Part shown: positions 5,340 to 6,586 of the stretch, piece by piece | Layout: each line of letters begins with the position of its first letter | How positions within the stretch are numbered: position 1 is the first letter of the stretch | Assembly: GCA_002427015.1 (NCBI GenBank) | Contig: DIPE01000029.1 | Span: forward strand, 1 to 6,586 | From: Firmicutes bacterium UBA5496 | GTDB lineage: Bacteria > Bacillota > Proteinivoracia > UBA4975 | Reading direction: 5' to 3' | DNA length: 6,586 bases | Notes under the pieces: generated by a model | Databases searched by the model: none | Told to the model about the DNA's origin: nothing | The model's input: only the letters and a program-made list of their open reading frames with translations | Made by a program: the position numbers and the translations under genes

Positions 5340-5915
5340 TTGCATTATCGAAACGCTGAGAAAGAGGACATCCCCGGGATTGCCGCCTTGCAGCAAAAAT
5401 ACCATGTCTCAACAATCAGTGATGAAGACAGGCCCGATGGTTTCGTGACAACCCTTTTTTCCGAAGCACAGTTTGCAGAGCTCATCGAAAAGGAAAACGG
5501 ACTGGCCATTGCCCTGGACGGCGAGAAAATTGTGGCCTATGCAATGGCAGCCTCCTGGCAATACTGGTCGGCATGGCCCCTCTTTCAATATATGATTGAG
5601 GACCTGCCAAACACAGAGTACTTGGGTCAAAGGCTCTCAACAGAAAATTCCTATCAATATGGACCTATTTGCATTCATAGGGATTATCGGGGCACTGAGG
5701 TCCTGCCAAACCTTTTCGAGTTTTCTCGGAGGCAAATGGCGCCCAGGTTTCCAATCCTCATTACTTTTATCAACAAAATTAACACCAGATCCTTTAAAGC
5801 CCATACTGAAAAACTGGGCCTGGATGTCATTAAAACCTTTGAATTTAACAATAACCAGTATTATGATCTGGGTTATGACATGTCCAAGGTAACCCCCAAG
5901 CAGACGCTTTTTTAG
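5340..5915 (+). CDS. GNAT-fold N-acetyltransferase family protein
   Basis: 191 residues, starting at TTG. The N-terminal strand and helix (HYRNAEKEDIPGIAALQQKY) are the usual GNAT opening. The central strand IVAYAMA (64-70) matches the region before the acetyl-CoA site. YGPICIHRDYRG (107-118) corresponds to motif A, here R114-D-Y-R117-G118-T-E, a departure from the classical Q/R-x-x-G-x-G/A loop. The block NTRSFKAHTEKLGL (148-161) is the motif-B helix, with the usual 'N..S...hekLGf' pattern. GNAT enzymes move an acetyl group from acetyl-CoA to amines, but the substrate here cannot be deduced. The weak motif A could mean reduced acetyl-CoA binding. It lies 27 bp behind the pseudouridine synthase gene on the same strand and converges with the transporter gene on the other. 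Confidence 0.75.
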   Translation: MHYRNAEKEDIPGIAALQQKYHVSTISDEDRPDGFVTTLFSEAQFAELIEKENGLAIALDGEKIVAYAMAASWQYWSAWPLFQYMIEDLPNTEYLGQRLSTENSYQYGPICIHRDYRGTEVLPNLFEFSRRQMAPRFPILITFINKINTRSFKAHTEKLGLDVIKTFEFNNNQYYDLGYDMSKVTPKQTLF

Positions 5916-5942
5916 TAGCCCGCTGCTTACACATACAAAAAG

Positions 5943-5971
5943 ACCGGCCAAGCTTAATTAGCCTGGCCGGT
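5943..5971 (-). terminator. Intrinsic terminator between convergent genes, serving the minus-strand transporter
   Basis: ACCGGCCA (5943-5950) and TGGCCGGT (5964-5971) form a perfect 8-bp stem, extendable by two inner GC pairs after one mismatch, with an AT-rich loop (5954-5960). On the minus strand the stem is followed, after C, by a run of five T, so it ends the transporter transcript 12 bp after its stop codon. On the plus strand the trailing sequence is only moderately T-rich, so termination of the acetyltransferase gene is possible but weaker. Confidence 0.8.
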
Positions 5972-5983
5972 TCTATGTCTTCA

Positions 5984-6586
5984 CTATTTAGTTATCCTGG
6001 ACTCGGGCAAAAACAGACTTGTCACAAAGGCCGTTCCCGCGGCAATAACGAGAACCAGCATGGCCCTTTGAAAGCCTGCCTGGCCATAAAAGCGCACTCC
6101 TTCTGCCATGGCCCCATCCCAGCCGGCATCCAGGCGCCAGCCGATGATAAGATTAAACAAAGCTGTGGCCAAAAAGCCTGCCACATTGATAAATCCTGTT
6201 GCTGTCCCAGACAGTTCCGGATGATTTATCTCCTTGACTTGGCTGAAACAGAGGGTAAAGACAATTCCCAGGAAGCCGGCGACAAAATACAGGGGCGCCA
6301 ACACCGAGACAGGAGGCATGGCCCCGGCAATTATCAGCACATATACCCAAAACAGGGTAAGAGCGCCGCTGCCAATGATGATCAGTCTTTTCTTGGACCC
6401 CAGCTTGTCCGCCAAAATCCCAACCACAGGCGAGCCCAGCAATATCCCCAGATTGAGGAGAAGAACATAATTCGAAGCCTGGGTTTTAGTAAAGCCGTAT
6501 ACCTGCGCCAGATAAGGCACCCCCCACAGGCCGGAGAATGACATAATCCCTCCCATGAGGCCGGCGATGACAAGGGCATTAAGCCA
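5984..6586 (-). CDS. MFS transporter, C-terminal half, 5' end outside window
   Basis: The frame is open to the right edge, so the ATG at 6556 is internal. About 200 residues are visible, forming the second six-helix bundle of a major facilitator: alternating long hydrophobic segments and short charged loops. After the stretch SGLWGVPYLAQVYGFT and a helix, the loop GILADKLGSKKR carries the MFS motif-A-like pattern (D-x-x-G-x-K/R-x-R) expected between helices 8 and 9. The sequence ends with LPESRITK, a usual 'fxPET/S'-type end. It is an inner-membrane secondary transporter; the substrate cannot be told from this half. The plus-strand open frame covering the same bases (5975-6541) is its shadow. 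Transcription ends at the hairpin just beyond the stop codon. Confidence 0.85.
   Translation of the reverse strand, partial: WLNALVIAGLMGGIMSFSGLWGVPYLAQVYGFTKTQASNYVLLLNLGILLGSPVVGILADKLGSKKRLIIIGSGALTLFWVYVLIIAGAMPPVSVLAPLYFVAGFLGIVFTLCFSQVKEINHPELSGTATGFINVAGFLATALFNLIIGWRLDAGWDGAMAEGVRFYGQAGFQRAMLVLVIAAGTAFVTSLFLPESRITK

Noticed and set aside
5975..6541. A long plus-strand open frame of 188 codons at the right end
   Set aside because: Its translation has no family-like pattern. The opposite strand encodes a clear membrane transporter with a properly placed terminator, so this is a shadow frame.

Overview
The window looks like a chromosomal segment of a Firmicute, most likely an anaerobic or thermophilic member of the Clostridia/Peptococcia. 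This rests on strong AAGGAGG-type ribosome binding sites, mixed ATG/GTG/TTG start use, moderate GC content and the gene families present. No marker gene fixes the taxon.

Left part (1-2086): the 3' end of a four-gene Wadjet-type plasmid-defence operon. The C-terminal ATPase half of the SMC-like protein JetC enters from the left edge. It is followed four bases later by jetD, the TOPRIM-containing nuclease subunit. These match the families usually listed as TIGR02680 and TIGR02679 (DUF3323 + DUF2399), the variant I assign to Wadjet type III. The kleisin-like and KITE-like partners (JetA, JetB) should lie just left of the window.

A 174-bp gap (2087-2260) follows. It holds a compact GC-rich structure: a possible H-type pseudoknot whose 3' strand can instead pair with a downstream arm to make an intrinsic terminator. 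It may simply terminate jetD, or it may be a regulatory leader for the next gene. That gene (2261-3262) is a PLP-dependent D-cysteine desulfhydrase/ACC-deaminase family enzyme carrying the D-cysteine-type active-site threonines, and it is followed by a clear terminator at 3346-3370.

Middle part (about 3420-4445): a scar of broken genes. A DUF885 family metallo-hydrolase gene is represented by two pieces in opposite orientation. A short internal piece lies on the minus strand (about 3420-3530) and directly abuts the C-terminal piece on the plus strand (3534-4220). The natural N-terminus and a stretch between the pieces are missing. The plus piece runs tail-to-tail into a minus-strand gene encoding a Phd-type antitoxin domain fused to only the first residues of a Uma2-family nuclease. 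The nuclease is cut off where the DUF885 sequence starts. This is the most irregular part of the window and suggests at least two rearrangements.

Right part (4638-6586): an RluA-family pseudouridine synthase and a GNAT-fold acetyltransferase form a likely two-gene plus-strand unit. They converge with the C-terminal half of an MFS transporter on the minus strand, which runs off the right edge. A strong hairpin between them (5943-5971) has its T-run on the minus strand and so terminates the transporter gene.

Apart from the Wadjet pair, the genes show no obvious common pathway. I saw no CRISPR array, tRNA, rRNA, intact IS element or replication origin.
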